Below are positions 62,801-64,000 of a stretch of DNA of 64,000 bases, in pieces (position 1 is the first letter of the stretch; every line of letters starts with the position of its first letter). The notes beneath the pieces are model-generated. The model had not been told where the DNA came from, did no database searches, and saw nothing but the letters and a program-made list of their open reading frames with translations. This DNA comes from Edolisoma coerulescens (lineage: Eukaryota > Chordata > Aves > Passeriformes > Campephagidae): assembly GCA_013397115.1 (NCBI GenBank), contig VWZW01000481.1, positions 601,150 through 665,149 on the forward strand. Reading direction: 5' to 3'. Position numbers and translations under genes: made by a program.

Positions 62801-64000
62801 GCAAGTGTAAAACCTGCTTTAACCTGTGAACTTGGAACAAGGCAGAGATATGAGACATTTTTGTTATTTGGCACCAGTTCTTGGAAGGTTTAAAGGTACT
62901 GCAGAGCTTCACCATCTCCAGTGAGGCACTTGTTGGTAGTTACTTACATTTCTATGAACCTAAACTTTTGCCATAAGGCAAGGAATCCTAGCCTTATTAT
63001 CTTGACAGCTCTTGAAACCTGCTAGCTCACCTCTTAAGCCTGAACGAGATTCCCACTACAGGAAGCTCCCTCCCTGCCTCACCTGCAGGCTGAAGCACAA
63101 CCCCTCCGTCAAGTGCTTGGAAAAAGGCAGCTGAAGACAAGAGCATTTGGCACAGGCCAGGGTATGCTCCTCAGCATGCCCCAGTGGCACAGCAAGTAGG
63201 AAACTCCCTTGGAATGCAGCCATTCCCCACTAGCTTGCTTGGGCAGCTTCCTGATCAGAAGTTTCCGTGAAATCCACTCCCACTTCTCCTCCCACACTGC
63301 TAAGGAAGCCTCTGAACCTTGAGCCGGGCTGTGACTTCCTCCAGGCAAAGGGCATCCAGAATTACGCAGTGTGATGCAGAGCAGAGGAACAAATAACCTG
63401 TCTCCAGCATTTCAGCCATAGAGTAAGTGGGGGTGGAAGCATTCCTATAATGACCTGCCAACTGACCTGACAACTCCAGAAGGAAGAGTAGTTCCCATCC
63501 CAACTCATGCTACCTGAGATGATTAAAAAAAAAAAACCAACCAACTAACCAGGGTATCGATTCCTTACATTTAATACCTCTGCAAACTTATTCTCTAATC
63601 TTCATCTGCAAGATAAAGCCTTCAAGGGCCACTACATCTGTGAGAAAACATAGTGGTTGCTGTAAGGACCTACAACTGCTCATCACTGCTTTGGGCCATC
63701 CATTCTTTTGTCATTTTCACCTACCTGCCAACAACATGCTAAGGAAGACGTGGAATTGGGCATTAGACAAACAATCCAAATGAGATGAGGGACAGAGACA
63801 GAAAACAGTACAATGTCTGGAGAAAACAACATGGCTTAGAAGTTCAGGGTCACTTTTACTTTCCCGTACATGTTCATTCATCAGACTTATCTTTCTTCTC
63901 TCTCTTTTATCTAATGCATATTTGCAGCTTCAACCCAATCTTTCCAAGTTTCTCTATGTTCCTGAGAAGGGGCATAGTGGTAGGAGGTCCAGAATAAGAA
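59871..64000. other. Noncoding stretch, nothing recognised
   Basis: No gene, known repeat or RNA is seen. The A-run with CCAA near 63525-63550 is one of the recurring A/C tracts. Frames at 63109-63544 on the minus strand are overlapping and stop-poor because of local composition. Confidence 0.5.

Noticed and set aside
1..64000. CRISPR array, bacterial operon, tRNA or rRNA genes
   Set aside because: No regularly spaced direct repeats, no tRNA-like A and B boxes with a cloverleaf, and no rRNA-like stretch. The LINE and LTR content is that of a bird genome.

Overview
The window looks like nuclear DNA of a bird. The main reason is the set of CR1 retrotransposon copies. Three of them are of the modern avian kind, with the typical 3' sequence and truncated 5' ends, and others are much older and more decayed. 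A second reason is a solo ERVL-type LTR with the termini common in avian genomes (TGTCCTGGTT... to ...CCACGACA). The sequence is AT-rich, low in CpG and sparsely repetitive. I cannot name the species. The recurring A-run/CCCAAA tracts would fit a neoavian bird, but that is only a hint.

I find no protein-coding gene that I recognise, and no rRNA, tRNA, CRISPR or bacterial-type operon. Open frames are short (mostly 60-140 codons, longest 183), overlap on both strands and resemble chance frames. The window is best read as intergenic sequence or the inside of one or more very large introns. The best exon-like piece is an 88-base block on the minus strand (16335-16422), with a good acceptor, a good donor and one open frame. 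Two weaker exon-like blocks (10679-10727 and 45999-46050) lie on the plus strand. A polyadenylation-type site (about 2534-2595) and three good TATA boxes (10267, 32859, 49464) are the other transcription-like signals.

Layout: 0-4.4 kb, single-copy sequence with one short CR1 tail and a possible transcript end; 4.4-5.1 kb, two abutting hairpins followed by a GC-rich block with an 18/19-bp minisatellite; 5.1-24.6 kb, mostly unremarkable sequence with simple repeats and the exon-like blocks; 24.7-26.3 kb, an old CR1/L3-like LINE split by two insertions; 29.2-29.6, 31.98-32.39 and 36.3-36.5 kb, CR1 pieces; about 40 kb, a second copy of the element inserted in the old LINE; 42.5-43.1 kb, a CpG-bearing LTR-like block on the minus strand; 51.2-51.9 kb, a 60-bp tandem duplication and a GGAA microsatellite; 54.0-54.4 kb, the solo ERVL-type LTR; 55.2-55.6 kb, a CR1 with a readable ORF2 end; 59.4-59.9 kb, an old CR1 on the minus strand.

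There is no evident gene system whose parts work together. The most original observation is a roughly 187-bp interspersed element present twice in the same orientation (about 25441-25628 and 39962-40148). One copy interrupts the old LINE, which allows its ends to be estimated.
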